From Centroberyx gerrardi (taxonomy: Eukaryota > Chordata > Actinopteri > Beryciformes > Berycidae), in NCBI RefSeq assembly GCF_048128805.1, contig NC_135997.1, positions 29,048,815-29,112,814 on the forward strand: DNA of 64,000 nucleotides, given 5' to 3'. A program made the position numbers and the translations under genes. The notes beneath the pieces are model-generated. The model saw only the letters and a program-made list of their open reading frames with translations, did no database searches and was not told the DNA's origin. This document shows, piece by piece, positions 31,787-44,228 of the stretch (position 1 is its first letter; the number at the start of each line of letters is the position of its first letter).

Positions 31787-32095
31787 CTTCCGTTTTGCTT
31801 TGAACTAGGTCGTGGACCTTTCGTTGCAAAACACCTGGGCCGAGCAGACTGGTCATCACGTTGAGCCGAGTCAAACCTCAGTCATCTGGGCCGTCTAGTC
31901 TAGGAATTCTTTTTAAACCAAAGGCTTTAGTTGAATACATAGCCTTTGCCTGTAGACTCGGACTGGGAAACTTGTGATACTAGTCTCCGTTGTAATGTCG
32001 TATGTATACGTTTCGGAAGCTTCGCTCAAATGAACAAGCTTTAGTTGGACAGACTCTGCGACGTTTCAGCACCACTGCTACGGACTGGGAAATGT

Positions 32096-32168
32096 TGTTT
32101 CTGCCCGGGTTCGAACCGGGGACCTTTCGTGTGTGAGACGAACGTGATAGCCACTACACCACAGAAAC
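32096..32168 (-). tRNA. tRNA-Val (CAC), type A, unit 9
   Basis: Matches unit 1. Confidence 0.9.
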
Positions 32169-32480
32169 TCCTACGAAGAGGTTTTACAGTAAAGAAAGAC
32201 GATAAAACGCTTTCCCTCGATTTCCACATCTATTTACCTCCAAAACAACAGAGAAATCTTTCATATTGCTGCCCGGTTTCAAGCCAGCGGCATTTAGCAT
32301 ATGAGGCAAATGGGATAACCACACCTGAGACAGTGTTTCACTTGAGGATGTAGCTTAGGCAATGCTCAAATGTGGATTGCATTGAGACGGTGGCACAGGG
32401 ACAAATTCCACATAGCAATTGCTCAGGTCACGGGTTGCAAGCAGGCTGAGCTGAGCCGAGCTGACCTCAGCTGACCTGAA

Positions 32481-32553
32481 GCCTCGTTGGCGCAGTAGGC
32501 AGCGCGTCAGTCTCATAATCTGAAGGTCGTGAGTTCGAACCTCACACGGGGCA
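32481..32553 (+). tRNA. tRNA-Met (CAT), unit 9
   Basis: Matches unit 1. Confidence 0.93.
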
Positions 32554-32853
32554 CGTCTGTTTTGCTTTGAACTAGGTCGTGGACCCTTCATTGCAAAACA
32601 CCTGGACCGAGCATCGCGTCGGGCCGAGTCAAACCTCAGTCATCTGGGCCGTCAGGTCTAGGAATTCTTTTTAAACCAAAGGCTTATGTAGGATACATAG
32701 CCTTTGCCTGTAGACTCGGACTGGGAAACTTGTGATACTAGTCTCCGGTGTAACGTCGTATGTATACATTTCGGAAGCTTCGCTCAAATGAACAAGCTTT
32801 ACTTTGATACATGCCGTGGCGTTTCAGCACCACCGCTACGGACTGAGAAATGT

Positions 32854-32926
32854 TGTTTGTGCCCGGTTTCGAACCGGGGACCTTTCGTGTGTGACACGAA
32901 CGTGATAGCCACTACACCACAGAAAC
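32854..32926 (-). tRNA. tRNA-Val (CAC), type B, unit 9
   Basis: Matches unit 1 type B. Confidence 0.7.
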
Positions 32927-33234
32927 TCCCAGGACAAGGTTTTACAGTAAAGAAAGACGATAAGACGCTTTCCCTCGATTTCCACACCTATTTACCTCCA
33001 AAACAACAGAGAAATCTTTCATATAGCTGGCCCGTTTCAAGCCAACGGCATTTAGCATATGAGGCAAATGGGATAACCACACCTGAGACAGTGTTTCACT
33101 TGAGGATGTAGCATAGGCAATGCTCAAATGTGGATTGCATTGAGACGGTGGCACAGGGTTGGGGTTAGCGTCTCAATTGGCTGCAGTGTTTGCAGAATCA
33201 ATACCATTTCTCACAGTGACGCGCTGATGCGCAG

Positions 33235-33308
33235 GTCTCTGTGGCGCAATCGGTCAGCGCGCTCGGCTGTTAACCGAGAGGATGGTGGTTCGAGCCCACC
33301 CAGGGACG
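33235..33308 (+). tRNA. tRNA-Asn (GTT), unit 10
   Basis: Matches unit 1; gacgcgctg flank variant. Confidence 0.92.
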
Positions 33309-33726
33309 CAGCGAGACAAATCTGTGCTGCTCAAAGTTTAGGTTTGGTCTTGCTGAGCTTCAAGTCATCACCGTTCCTGCGGTGGAGCTGCTGTGACAGG
33401 GGTTTTGTTGACGAGTCTTGTCCTGTTCCTGCTCCGGCCTTCACCTGGCTCTGTGGTCATCGCTTCACCTGTACCTCAATGTTTGTTCTCTCTTCCTCAC
33501 TGTTTGTTCTCTCTTCCTCCCGAGCTTGTGCAATCCTCACTGCTTTTGCCATCACAGCTGCCAAATGCAGTGCGTCACTTTACAGCTGAGTCGGTTTTTA
33601 CCTTAACCTCGGTTTGCTAACGTCGTTCTTACGAATGTCTCTGTATAGTTTATGACCTTGAATCCATTTGATATGATTTCATTCTGAAAGTTATTGAGAC
33701 ACTATCTCAAGAGCTTAGCAGCTGAG

Positions 33727-33800
33727 GGTGCCGTGGCTTAGTTGGTCAAAGTGCCTGTCTAGTAAACAGGAGATCCTGGGTTCGAATCCCAGCGGTGCCT
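33727..33800 (+). tRNA. tRNA-Thr (AGT), unit 10
   Basis: Matches unit 1. Confidence 0.87.
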
Positions 33801-33901
33801 GCTCAGTGTTTCTATATTTGTCAGAAGGATATGCCCTCATGACGAATTCCACACAGCAATTGCTCAGGTCACGGGTTGCAAGCAGGCTGAGCTGACCTGA
33901 A

Positions 33902-33970
33902 GCCTCGTTGGCACAGTAGGCAGCGCGTCTGATAATCTGAAGGTCGTGAGTTCAAACCTCACACGGGGCA
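33902..33970 (+). pseudogene. Pseudo-tRNA-Met, unit 10
   Basis: Same deletion as unit 1. Confidence 0.88.
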
Positions 33971-34279
33971 CTTCCGTTTTGCTTTGAACTAGGTCGTGGA
34001 CCTTTCGTTGCAAAACACCTGGGCCGAGCAGACTGGTCATCACGTTGAGCCGAGTCAAACCTCAGTCATCTGGGCCGTCTAGTCTAGGAATTCTTTTTAA
34101 ACCAAAGGCTTTAGTTGAATACATAGCCTTTGCCTGTAGACTCGGACTGGGAAACTTGTGATACTAGTCTCCGTTGTAATGTCGTATGTATACGTTTCGG
34201 AAGCTTCGCTCAAATGAACAAGCTTTAGTTGGACAGACTCTGCGACGTTTCAGCACCACTGCTACGGACTGGGAAATGT

Positions 34280-34352
34280 TGTTTCTGCCCGGGTTCGAAC
34301 CGGGGACCTTTCGTGTGTGAGACGAACGTGATAGCCACTACACCACAGAAAC
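34280..34352 (-). tRNA. tRNA-Val (CAC), type A, unit 10
   Basis: Matches unit 1. Confidence 0.9.
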
Positions 34353-34664
34353 TCCTACGAAGAGGTTTTACAGTAAAGAAAGACGATAAAACGCTTTCCC
34401 TCGATTTCCACATCTATTTACCTCCAAAACAACAGAGAAATCTTTCATATTGCTGCCCGGTTTCAAGCCAGCGGCATTTAGCATATGAGGCAAATGGGAT
34501 AACCACACCTGAGACAGTGTTTCACTTGAGGATGTAGCTTAGGCAATGCTCAAATGTGGATTGCATTGAGACGGTGGCACAGGGACAAATTCCACATAGC
34601 AATTGCTCAGGTCACGGGTTGCAAGCAGGCTGAGCTGAGCCGAGCTGACCTCAGCTGACCTGAA

Positions 34665-34737
34665 GCCTCGTTGGCGCAGTAGGCAGCGCGTCAGTCTCAT
34701 AATCTGAAGGTCGTGAGTTCGAACCTCACACGGGGCA
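34665..34737 (+). tRNA. tRNA-Met (CAT), unit 10
   Basis: Matches unit 1. Confidence 0.93.
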
Positions 34738-35037
34738 CGTCTGTTTTGCTTTGAACTAGGTCGTGGACCCTTCATTGCAAAACACCTGGACCGAGCATCG
34801 CGTCGGGCCGAGTCAAACCTCAGTCATCTGGGCCGTCAGGTCTAGGAATTCTTTTTAAACCAAAGGCTTATGTAGGATACATAGCCTTTGCCTGTAGACT
34901 CGGACTGGGAAACTTGTGATACTAGTCTCCGGTGTAACGTCGTATGTATACATTTCGGAAGCTTCGCTCAAATGAACAAGCTTTACTTTGATACATGCCG
35001 TGGCGTTTCAGCACCACCGCTACGGACTGAGAAATGT

Positions 35038-35110
35038 TGTTTGTGCCCGGTTTCGAACCGGGGACCTTTCGTGTGTGACACGAACGTGATAGCCACTACA
35101 CCACAGAAAC
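35038..35110 (-). tRNA. tRNA-Val (CAC), type B, unit 10
   Basis: Matches unit 1 type B. Confidence 0.7.
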
Positions 35111-35418
35111 TCCCAGGACAAGGTTTTACAGTAAAGAAAGACGATAAGACGCTTTCCCTCGATTTCCACACCTATTTACCTCCAAAACAACAGAGAAATC
35201 TTTCATATAGCTGGCCCGTTTCAAGCCAACGGCATTTAGCATATGAGGCAAATGGGATAACCACACCTGAGACAGTGTTTCACTTGAGGATGTAGCATAG
35301 GCAATGCTCAAATGTGGATTGCATTGAGACGGTGGCACAGGGTTGGGGTTAGCGTCTCAATTGGCTGCAGTGTTTGCAGAATCAATACCATTTCTCACAG
35401 TGAAGCGCTGATGCGCAG

Positions 35419-35492
35419 GTCTCTGTGGCGCAATCGGTCAGCGCGCTCGGCTGTTAACCGAGAGGATGGTGGTTCGAGCCCACCCAGGGACG
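35419..35492 (+). tRNA. tRNA-Asn (GTT), unit 11
   Basis: Matches unit 1. Confidence 0.92.
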
Positions 35493-35910
35493 CAGCGAGA
35501 CAAATCTGTGCTGCTCAAAGTTTAGGTTTGGTCTTGCTGAGCTTCAAGTCATCACCGTTCCTGCGGTGGAGCTGCTGTGACAGGGGTTTTGTTGACGAGT
35601 CTTGTCCTGTTCCTGCTCCGGCCTTCACCTGGCTCTGTGGTCATCGCTTCACCTGTACCTCAATGTTTGTTCTCTCTTCCTCACTGTTTGTTCTCTCTTC
35701 CTCCCGAGCTTGTGCAATCCTCACTGCTTTTGCCATCACAGCTGCCAAATGCAGTGCGTCACTTTACAGCTGAGTCGGTTTTTACCTTAACCTCGGTTTG
35801 CTAACGTCGTTCTTACGAATGTCTCTGTATAGTTTATGACCTTGAATCCATTTGATATGATTTCATTCTGAAAGTTATTGAGACACTATCTCAAGAGCTT
35901 AGCAGCTGAG

Positions 35911-35984
35911 GGTGCCGTGGCTTAGTTGGTCAAAGTGCCTGTCTAGTAAACAGGAGATCCTGGGTTCGAATCCCAGCGGTGCCT
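35911..35984 (+). tRNA. tRNA-Thr (AGT), unit 11
   Basis: Matches unit 1. Confidence 0.87.
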
Positions 35985-36085
35985 GCTCAGTGTTTCTATA
36001 TTTGTCAGAAGGATATGCCCTCATGACGAATTCCACACAGCAATTGCTCAGGTCACGGGTTGCAAGCAGGCTGAGCTGACCTGAA

Positions 36086-36154
36086 GCCTCGTTGGCACAG
36101 TAGGCAGCGCGTCTGATAATCTGAAGGTCGTGAGTTCAAACCTCACACGGGGCA
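36086..36154 (+). pseudogene. Pseudo-tRNA-Met, unit 11
   Basis: Same deletion as unit 1. Confidence 0.88.
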
Positions 36155-36463
36155 CTTCCGTTTTGCTTTGAACTAGGTCGTGGACCTTTCGTTGCAAAAC
36201 ACCTGGGCCGAGCAGACTGGTCATCACGTTGAGCCGAGTCAAACCTCAGTCATCTGGGCCGTCTAGTCTAGGAATTCTTTTTAAACCAAAGGCTTTAGTT
36301 GAATACATAGCCTTTGCCTGTAGACTCGGACTGGGAAACTTGTGATACTAGTCTCCGTTGTAATGTCGTATGTATACGTTTCGGAAGCTTCGCTCAAATG
36401 AACAAGCTTTAGTTGGACAGACTCTGCGACGTTTCAGCACCACTGCTACGGACTGGGAAATGT

Positions 36464-36536
36464 TGTTTCTGCCCGGGTTCGAACCGGGGACCTTTCGTGT
36501 GTGAGACGAACGTGATAGCCACTACACCACAGAAAC
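36464..36536 (-). tRNA. tRNA-Val (CAC), type A, unit 11
   Basis: Matches unit 1. Confidence 0.9.
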
Positions 36537-36848
36537 TCCTACGAAGAGGTTTTACAGTAAAGAAAGACGATAAAACGCTTTCCCTCGATTTCCACATCTA
36601 TTTACCTCCAAAACAACAGAGAAATCTTTCATATTGCTGCCCGGTTTCAAGCCAGCGGCATTTAGCATATGAGGCAAATGGGATAACCACACCTGAGACA
36701 GTGTTTCACTTGAGGATGTAGCTTAGGCAATGCTCAAATGTGGATTGCATTGAGACGGTGGCACAGGGACAAATTCCACATAGCAATTGCTCAGGTCACG
36801 GGTTGCAAGCAGGCTGAGCTGAGCCGAGCTGACCTCAGCTGACCTGAA

Positions 36849-36921
36849 GCCTCGTTGGCGCAGTAGGCAGCGCGTCAGTCTCATAATCTGAAGGTCGTGA
36901 GTTCGAACCTCACACGGGGCA
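36849..36921 (+). tRNA. tRNA-Met (CAT), unit 11
   Basis: Matches unit 1. Confidence 0.93.
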
Positions 36922-37221
36922 CGTCTGTTTTGCTTTGAACTAGGTCGTGGACCCTTCATTGCAAAACACCTGGACCGAGCATCGCGTCGGGCCGAGTCAA
37001 ACCTCAGTCATCTGGGCCGTCAGGTCTAGGAATTCTTTTTAAACCAAAGGCTTATGTAGGATACATAGCCTTTGCCTGTAGACTCGGACTGGGAAACTTG
37101 TGATACTAGTCTCCGGTGTAACGTCGTATGTATACATTTCGGAAGCTTCGCTCAAATGAACAAGCTTTACTTTGATACATGCCGTGGCGTTTCAGCACCA
37201 CCGCTACGGACTGAGAAATGT

Positions 37222-37294
37222 TGTTTGTGCCCGGTTTCGAACCGGGGACCTTTCGTGTGTGACACGAACGTGATAGCCACTACACCACAGAAAC
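37222..37294 (-). tRNA. tRNA-Val (CAC), type B, unit 11
   Basis: Matches unit 1 type B. Confidence 0.7.
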
Positions 37295-37602
37295 TCCCAG
37301 GACAAGGTTTTACAGTAAAGAAAGACGATAAGACGCTTTCCCTCGATTTCCACACCTATTTACCTCCAAAACAACAGAGAAATCTTTCATATAGCTGGCC
37401 CGTTTCAAGCCAACGGCATTTAGCATATGAGGCAAATGGGATAACCACACCTGAGACAGTGTTTCACTTGAGGATGTAGCATAGGCAATGCTCAAATGTG
37501 GATTGCATTGAGACGGTGGCACAGGGTTGGGGTTAGCGTCTCAATTGGCTGCAGTGTTTGCAGAATCAATACCATTTCTCACAGTGAAGCGCTGATGCGC
37601 AG

Positions 37603-37676
37603 GTCTCTGTGGCGCAATCGGTCAGCGCGCTCGGCTGTTAACCGAGAGGATGGTGGTTCGAGCCCACCCAGGGACG
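37603..37676 (+). tRNA. tRNA-Asn (GTT), unit 12
   Basis: Matches unit 1. Confidence 0.92.
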
Positions 37677-38094
37677 CAGCGAGACAAATCTGTGCTGCTC
37701 AAAGTTTAGGTTTGGTCTTGCTGAGCTTCAAGTCATCACCGTTCCTGCGGTGGAGCTGCTGTGACAGGGGTTTTGTTGACGAGTCTTGTCCTGTTCCTGC
37801 TCCGGCCTTCACCTGGCTCTGTGGTCATCGCTTCACCTGTACCTCAATGTTTGTTCTCTCTTCCTCACTGTTTGTTCTCTCTTCCTCCCGAGCTTGTGCA
37901 ATCCTCACTGCTTTTGCCATCACAGCTGCCAAATGCAGTGCGTCACTTTACAGCTGAGTCGGTTTTTACCTTAACCTCGGTTTGCTAACGTCGTTCTTAC
38001 GAATGTCTCTGTATAGTTTATGACCTTGAATCCATTTGATATGATTTCATTCTGAAAGTTATTGAGACACTATCTCAAGAGCTTAGCAGCTGAG

Positions 38095-38168
38095 GGTGCC
38101 GTGGCTTAGTTGGTCAAAGTGCCTGTCTAGTAAACAGGAGATCCTGGGTTCGAATCCCAGCGGTGCCT
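38095..38168 (+). tRNA. tRNA-Thr (AGT), unit 12
   Basis: Matches unit 1. Confidence 0.87.
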
Positions 38169-38269
38169 GCTCAGTGTTTCTATATTTGTCAGAAGGATAT
38201 GCCCTCATGACGAATTCCACACAGCAATTGCTCAGGTCACGGGTTGCAAGCAGGCTGAGCTGACCTGAA

Positions 38270-38338
38270 GCCTCGTTGGCACAGTAGGCAGCGCGTCTGA
38301 TAATCTGAAGGTCGTGAGTTCAAACCTCACACGGGGCA
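38270..38338 (+). pseudogene. Pseudo-tRNA-Met, unit 12
   Basis: Same deletion as unit 1. Confidence 0.88.
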
Positions 38339-38647
38339 CTTCCGTTTTGCTTTGAACTAGGTCGTGGACCTTTCGTTGCAAAACACCTGGGCCGAGCAGA
38401 CTGGTCATCACGTTGAGCCGAGTCAAACCTCAGTCATCTGGGCCGTCTAGTCTAGGAATTCTTTTTAAACCAAAGGCTTTAGTTGAATACATAGCCTTTG
38501 CCTGTAGACTCGGACTGGGAAACTTGTGATACTAGTCTCCGTTGTAATGTCGTATGTATACGTTTCGGAAGCTTCGCTCAAATGAACAAGCTTTAGTTGG
38601 ACAGACTCTGCGACGTTTCAGCACCACTGCTACGGACTGGGAAATGT

Positions 38648-38720
38648 TGTTTCTGCCCGGGTTCGAACCGGGGACCTTTCGTGTGTGAGACGAACGTGAT
38701 AGCCACTACACCACAGAAAC
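38648..38720 (-). tRNA. tRNA-Val (CAC), type A, unit 12
   Basis: Matches unit 1. Confidence 0.9.
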
Positions 38721-39032
38721 TCCTACGAAGAGGTTTTACAGTAAAGAAAGACGATAAAACGCTTTCCCTCGATTTCCACATCTATTTACCTCCAAAACAA
38801 CAGAGAAATCTTTCATATTGCTGCCCGGTTTCAAGCCAGCGGCATTTAGCATATGAGGCAAATGGGATAACCACACCTGAGACAGTGTTTCACTTGAGGA
38901 TGTAGCTTAGGCAATGCTCAAATGTGGATTGCATTGAGACGGTGGCACAGGGACAAATTCCACATAGCAATTGCTCAGGTCACGGGTTGCAAGCAGGCTG
39001 AGCTGAGCCGAGCTGACCTCAGCTGACCTGAA

Positions 39033-39105
39033 GCCTCGTTGGCGCAGTAGGCAGCGCGTCAGTCTCATAATCTGAAGGTCGTGAGTTCGAACCTCACACG
39101 GGGCA
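39033..39105 (+). tRNA. tRNA-Met (CAT), unit 12
   Basis: Matches unit 1. Confidence 0.93.
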
Positions 39106-39405
39106 CGTCTGTTTTGCTTTGAACTAGGTCGTGGACCCTTCATTGCAAAACACCTGGACCGAGCATCGCGTCGGGCCGAGTCAAACCTCAGTCATCTGGG
39201 CCGTCAGGTCTAGGAATTCTTTTTAAACCAAAGGCTTATGTAGGATACATAGCCTTTGCCTGTAGACTCGGACTGGGAAACTTGTGATACTAGTCTCCGG
39301 TGTAACGTCGTATGTATACATTTCGGAAGCTTCGCTCAAATGAACAAGCTTTACTTTGATACATGCCGTGGCGTTTCAGCACCACCGCTACGGACTGAGA
39401 AATGT

Positions 39406-39478
39406 TGTTTGTGCCCGGTTTCGAACCGGGGACCTTTCGTGTGTGACACGAACGTGATAGCCACTACACCACAGAAAC
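39406..39478 (-). tRNA. tRNA-Val (CAC), type B, unit 12
   Basis: Matches unit 1 type B. Confidence 0.7.
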
Positions 39479-39786
39479 TCCCAGGACAAGGTTTTACAGT
39501 AAAGAAAGACGATAAGACGCTTTCCCTCGATTTCCACACCTATTTACCTCCAAAACAACAGAGAAATCTTTCATATAGCTGGCCCGTTTCAAGCCAACGG
39601 CATTTAGCATATGAGGCAAATGGGATAACCACACCTGAGACAGTGTTTCACTTGAGGATGTAGCATAGGCAATGCTCAAATGTGGATTGCATTGAGACGG
39701 TGGCACAGGGTTGGGGTTAGCGTCTCAATTGGCTGCAGTGTTTGCAGAATCAATACCATTTCTCACAGTGAAGCGCTGATGCGCAG

Positions 39787-39860
39787 GTCTCTGTGGCGCA
39801 ATCGGTCAGCGCGCTCGGCTGTTAACCGAGAGGATGGTGGTTCGAGCCCACCCAGGGACG
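39787..39860 (+). tRNA. tRNA-Asn (GTT), unit 13
   Basis: Matches unit 1. Confidence 0.92.
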
Positions 39861-40278
39861 CAGCGAGACAAATCTGTGCTGCTCAAAGTTTAGGTTTGGT
39901 CTTGCTGAGCTTCAAGTCATCACCGTTCCTGCGGTGGAGCTGCTGTGACAGGGGTTTTGTTGACGAGTCTTGTCCTGTTCCTGCTCCGGCCTTCACCTGG
40001 CTCTGTGGTCATCGCTTCACCTGTACCTCAATGTTTGTTCTCTCTTCCTCACTGTTTGTTCTCTCTTCCTCCCGAGCTTGTGCAATCCTCACTGCTTTTG
40101 CCATCACAGCTGCCAAATGCAGTGCGTCACTTTACAGCTGAGTCGGTTTTTACCTTAACCTCGGTTTGCTAACGTCGTTCTTACGAATGTCTCTGTATAG
40201 TTTATGACCTTGAATCCATTTGATATGATTTCATTCTGAAAGTTATTGAGACACTATCTCAAGAGCTTAGCAGCTGAG

Positions 40279-40352
40279 GGTGCCGTGGCTTAGTTGGTCA
40301 AAGTGCCTGTCTAGTAAACAGGAGATCCTGGGTTCGAATCCCAGCGGTGCCT
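40279..40352 (+). tRNA. tRNA-Thr (AGT), unit 13
   Basis: Matches unit 1. Confidence 0.87.
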
Positions 40353-40453
40353 GCTCAGTGTTTCTATATTTGTCAGAAGGATATGCCCTCATGACGAATT
40401 CCACACAGCAATTGCTCAGGTCACGGGTTGCAAGCAGGCTGAGCTGACCTGAA

Positions 40454-40522
40454 GCCTCGTTGGCACAGTAGGCAGCGCGTCTGATAATCTGAAGGTCGTG
40501 AGTTCAAACCTCACACGGGGCA
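40454..40522 (+). pseudogene. Pseudo-tRNA-Met, unit 13
   Basis: Same deletion as unit 1. Confidence 0.88.
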
Positions 40523-40831
40523 CTTCCGTTTTGCTTTGAACTAGGTCGTGGACCTTTCGTTGCAAAACACCTGGGCCGAGCAGACTGGTCATCACGTTGA
40601 GCCGAGTCAAACCTCAGTCATCTGGGCCGTCTAGTCTAGGAATTCTTTTTAAACCAAAGGCTTTAGTTGAATACATAGCCTTTGCCTGTAGACTCGGACT
40701 GGGAAACTTGTGATACTAGTCTCCGTTGTAATGTCGTATGTATACGTTTCAGAAGCTTCGCTCAAATGAACAAGCTTTAGTTGGACAGACTCTGCGACGT
40801 TTCAGCACCACTGCTACGGACTGGGAAATGT

Positions 40832-40904
40832 TGTTTCTGCCCGGGTTCGAACCGGGGACCTTTCGTGTGTGAGACGAACGTGATAGCCACTACACCACAG
40901 AAAC
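40832..40904 (-). tRNA. tRNA-Val (CAC), type A, unit 13
   Basis: Matches unit 1; spacer variant ttcagaagc near 40749. Confidence 0.9.
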
Positions 40905-41216
40905 TCCTACGAAGAGGTTTTACAGTAAAGAAAGACGATAAAACGCTTTCCCTCGATTTCCACATCTATTTACCTCCAAAACAACAGAGAAATCTTTCAT
41001 ATTGCTGCCCGGTTTCAAGCCAGCGGCATTTAGCATATGAGGCAAATGGGATAACCACACCTGAGACAGTGTTTCACTTGAGGATGTAGCTTAGGCAATG
41101 CTCAAATGTGGATTGCATTGAGACGGTGGCACAGGGACAAATTCCACATAGCAATTGCTCAGGTCACGGGTTGCAAGCAGGCTGAGCTGAGCCGAGCTGA
41201 CCTCAGCTGACCTGAA

Positions 41217-41289
41217 GCCTCGTTGGCGCAGTAGGCAGCGCGTCAGTCTCATAATCTGAAGGTCGTGAGTTCGAACCTCACACGGGGCA
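41217..41289 (+). tRNA. tRNA-Met (CAT), unit 13
   Basis: Matches unit 1; the 3' flank acgcctg is shared with units 14 and 18. Confidence 0.93.
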
Positions 41290-41589
41290 CGCCTGTTTTG
41301 CTTTGAACTAGGTCGTGGACCCTTCATTGCAAAACACCTGGACCGAGCATCGCGTCGGGCCGAGTCAAACCTCAGTCATCTGGGCCGTCAGGTCTAGGAA
41401 TTCTTTTTAAACCAAAGGCTTATGTAGGATACATAGCCTTTGCCTGTAGACTCGGACTGGGAAACTTGTGATACTAGTCTCTGGTGTAACGTCGTATGTA
41501 TACATTTCGGAAGCTTCGCTCAAATGAACAAGCTTTACTTTGATACATGCCGTGGCGTTTCAGCACCACCGCTACGGACTGAGAAATGT

Positions 41590-41662
41590 TGTTTGTGCCC
41601 GGTTTCGAACCGGGGACCTTTCGTGTGTGACACGAACGTGATAGCCACTACACCACAGAAAC
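41590..41662 (-). tRNA. tRNA-Val (CAC), type B, unit 13
   Basis: Matches unit 1 type B. Confidence 0.7.
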
Positions 41663-41970
41663 TCCCAGGACAAGGTTTTACAGTAAAGAAAGACGATAAG
41701 ACGCTTTCCCTCGATTTCCACACCTATTTACCTCCAAAACAACAGAGAAATCTTTCATATAGCTGGCCCGTTTCAAGCCAACGGCATTTAGCATATGAGG
41801 CAAATGGGATAACCACACCTGAGACAGTGTTTCACTTGAGGATGTAGCATAGGCAATGCTCAAATGTGGATTGCATTGAGACGGTGGCACAGGGTTGGGG
41901 TTAGCGTCTCAATTGGCTGCAGTGTTTGCAGAATCAATACCATTTCTCACAGTGAAGCGCTGATGCGCAG

Positions 41971-42044
41971 GTCTCTGTGGCGCAATCGGTCAGCGCGCTC
42001 GGCTGTTAACCGAGAGGATGGTGGTTCGAGCCCACCCAGGGACG
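41971..42044 (+). tRNA. tRNA-Asn (GTT), unit 14
   Basis: Matches unit 1. Confidence 0.92.
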
Positions 42045-42462
42045 CAGCGAGACAAATCTGTGCTGCTCAAAGTTTAGGTTTGGTCTTGCTGAGCTTCAAG
42101 TCATCACCGTTCCTGCGGTGGAGCTGCTGTGACAGGGGTTTTGTTGACGAGTCTTGTCCTGTTCCTGCTCCGGCCTTCACCTGGCTCTGTGGTCATCGCT
42201 TCACCTGTACCTCAATGTTTGTTCTCTCTTCCTCACTGTTTGTTCTCTCTTCCTCCCGAGCTTGTGCAATCCTCACTGCTTTTGCCATCACAGCTGCCAA
42301 ATGCAGTGCGTCACTTTACAGCTGAGTCGGTTTTTACCTTAACCTCGGTTTGCTAACGTCGTTCTTACGAATGTCTCTGTATAGTTTATGACCTTGAATC
42401 CATTTGATATGATTTCATTCTGAAAGTTATTGAGACACTATCTCAAGAGCTTAGCAGCTGAG

Positions 42463-42536
42463 GGTGCCGTGGCTTAGTTGGTCAAAGTGCCTGTCTAGTA
42501 AACAGGAGATCCTGGGTTCGAATCCCAGCGGTGCCT
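42463..42536 (+). tRNA. tRNA-Thr (AGT), unit 14
   Basis: Matches unit 1. Confidence 0.87.
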
Positions 42537-42637
42537 GCTCAGTGTTTCTATATTTGTCAGAAGGATATGCCCTCATGACGAATTCCACACAGCAATTGCT
42601 CAGGTCACGGGTTGCAAGCAGGCTGAGCTGACCTGAA

Positions 42638-42706
42638 GCCTCGTTGGCACAGTAGGCAGCGCGTCTGATAATCTGAAGGTCGTGAGTTCAAACCTCACAC
42701 GGGGCA
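42638..42706 (+). pseudogene. Pseudo-tRNA-Met, unit 14
   Basis: Same deletion as unit 1. Confidence 0.88.
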
Positions 42707-43015
42707 CTTCCGTTTTGCTTTGAACTAGGTCGTGGACCTTTCGTTGCAAAACACCTGGGCCGAGCAGACTGGTCATCACGTTGAGCCGAGTCAAACCTCA
42801 GTCATCTGGGCCGTCTAGTCTAGGAATTCTTTTTAAACCAAAGGCTTTAGTTGAATACATAGCCTTTGCCTGTAGACTCGGACTGGGAAACTTGTGATAC
42901 TAGTCTCCGTTGTAATGTCGTATGTATACGTTTCGGAAGCTTCGCTCAAATGAACAAGCTTTAGTTGGACAGACTCTGCGACGTTTCAGCACCACTGCTA
43001 CGGACTGGGAAATGT

Positions 43016-43088
43016 TGTTTCTGCCCGGGTTCGAACCGGGGACCTTTCGTGTGTGAGACGAACGTGATAGCCACTACACCACAGAAAC
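43016..43088 (-). tRNA. tRNA-Val (CAC), type A, unit 14
   Basis: Matches unit 1. Confidence 0.9.
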
Positions 43089-43400
43089 TCCTACGAAGAG
43101 GTTTTACAGTAAAGAAAGACGATAAAACGCTTTCCCTCGATTTCCACATCTATTTACCTCCAAAACAACAGAGAAATCTTTCATATTGCTGCCCGGTTTC
43201 AAGCCAGCGGCATTTAGCATATGAGGCAAATGGGATAACCACACCTGAGACAGTGTTTCACTTGAGGATGTAGCTTAGGCAATGCTCAAATGTGGATTGC
43301 ATTGAGACGGTGGCACAGGGACAAATTCCACATAGCAATTGCTCAGGTCACGGGTTGCAAGCAGGCTGAGCTGAGCCGAGCTGACCTCAGCTGACCTGAA

Positions 43401-43473
43401 GCCTCGTTGGCGCAGTAGGCAGCGCGTCAGTCTCATAATCTGAAGGTCGTGAGTTCGAACCTCACACGGGGCA
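43401..43473 (+). tRNA. tRNA-Met (CAT), unit 14
   Basis: Matches unit 1; acgcctg 3' flank variant. Confidence 0.93.
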
Positions 43474-43773
43474 CGCCTGTTTTGCTTTGAACTAGGTCGT
43501 GGACCCTTCATTGCAAAACACCTGGACCGAGCATCGCGTCGGGCCGAGTCAAACCTCAGTCATCTGGGCCGTCAGGTCTAGGAATTCTTTTTAAACCAAA
43601 GGCTTATGTAGGATACATAGCCTTTGCCTGTAGACTCGGACTGGGAAACTTGTGATACTAGTCTCTGGTGTAACGTCGTATGTATACATTTCGGAAGCTT
43701 CGCTCAAATGAACAAGCTTTACTTTGATACATGCCGTGGCGTTTCAGCACCACCGCTACGGACTGAGAAATGT

Positions 43774-43846
43774 TGTTTGTGCCCGGTTTCGAACCGGGGA
43801 CCTTTCGTGTGTGACACGAACGTGATAGCCACTACACCACAGAAAC
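43774..43846 (-). tRNA. tRNA-Val (CAC), type B, unit 14
   Basis: Matches unit 1 type B. Confidence 0.7.
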
Positions 43847-44154
43847 TCCCAGGACAAGGTTTTACAGTAAAGAAAGACGATAAGACGCTTTCCCTCGATT
43901 TCCACACCTATTTACCTCCAAAACAACAGAGAAATCTTTCATATAGCTGGCCCGTTTCAAGCCAACGGCATTTAGCATATGAGGCAAATGGGATAACCAC
44001 ACCTGAGACAGTGTTTCACTTGAGGATGTAGCATAGGCAATGCTCAAATGTGGATTGCATTGAGACGGTGGCACAGGGTTGGGGTTAGCGTCTCAATTGG
44101 CTGCAGTGTTTGCAGAATCAATACCATTTCTCACAGTGAAGCGCTGATGCGCAG

Positions 44155-44228
44155 GTCTCTGTGGCGCAATCGGTCAGCGCGCTCGGCTGTTAACCGAGAG
44201 GATGGTGGTTCGAGCCCACCCAGGGACG
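44155..44228 (+). tRNA. tRNA-Asn (GTT), unit 15
   Basis: Matches unit 1. First unit with the 1-nt insertion in the Asn-Thr spacer (ttttttccttt). Confidence 0.92.
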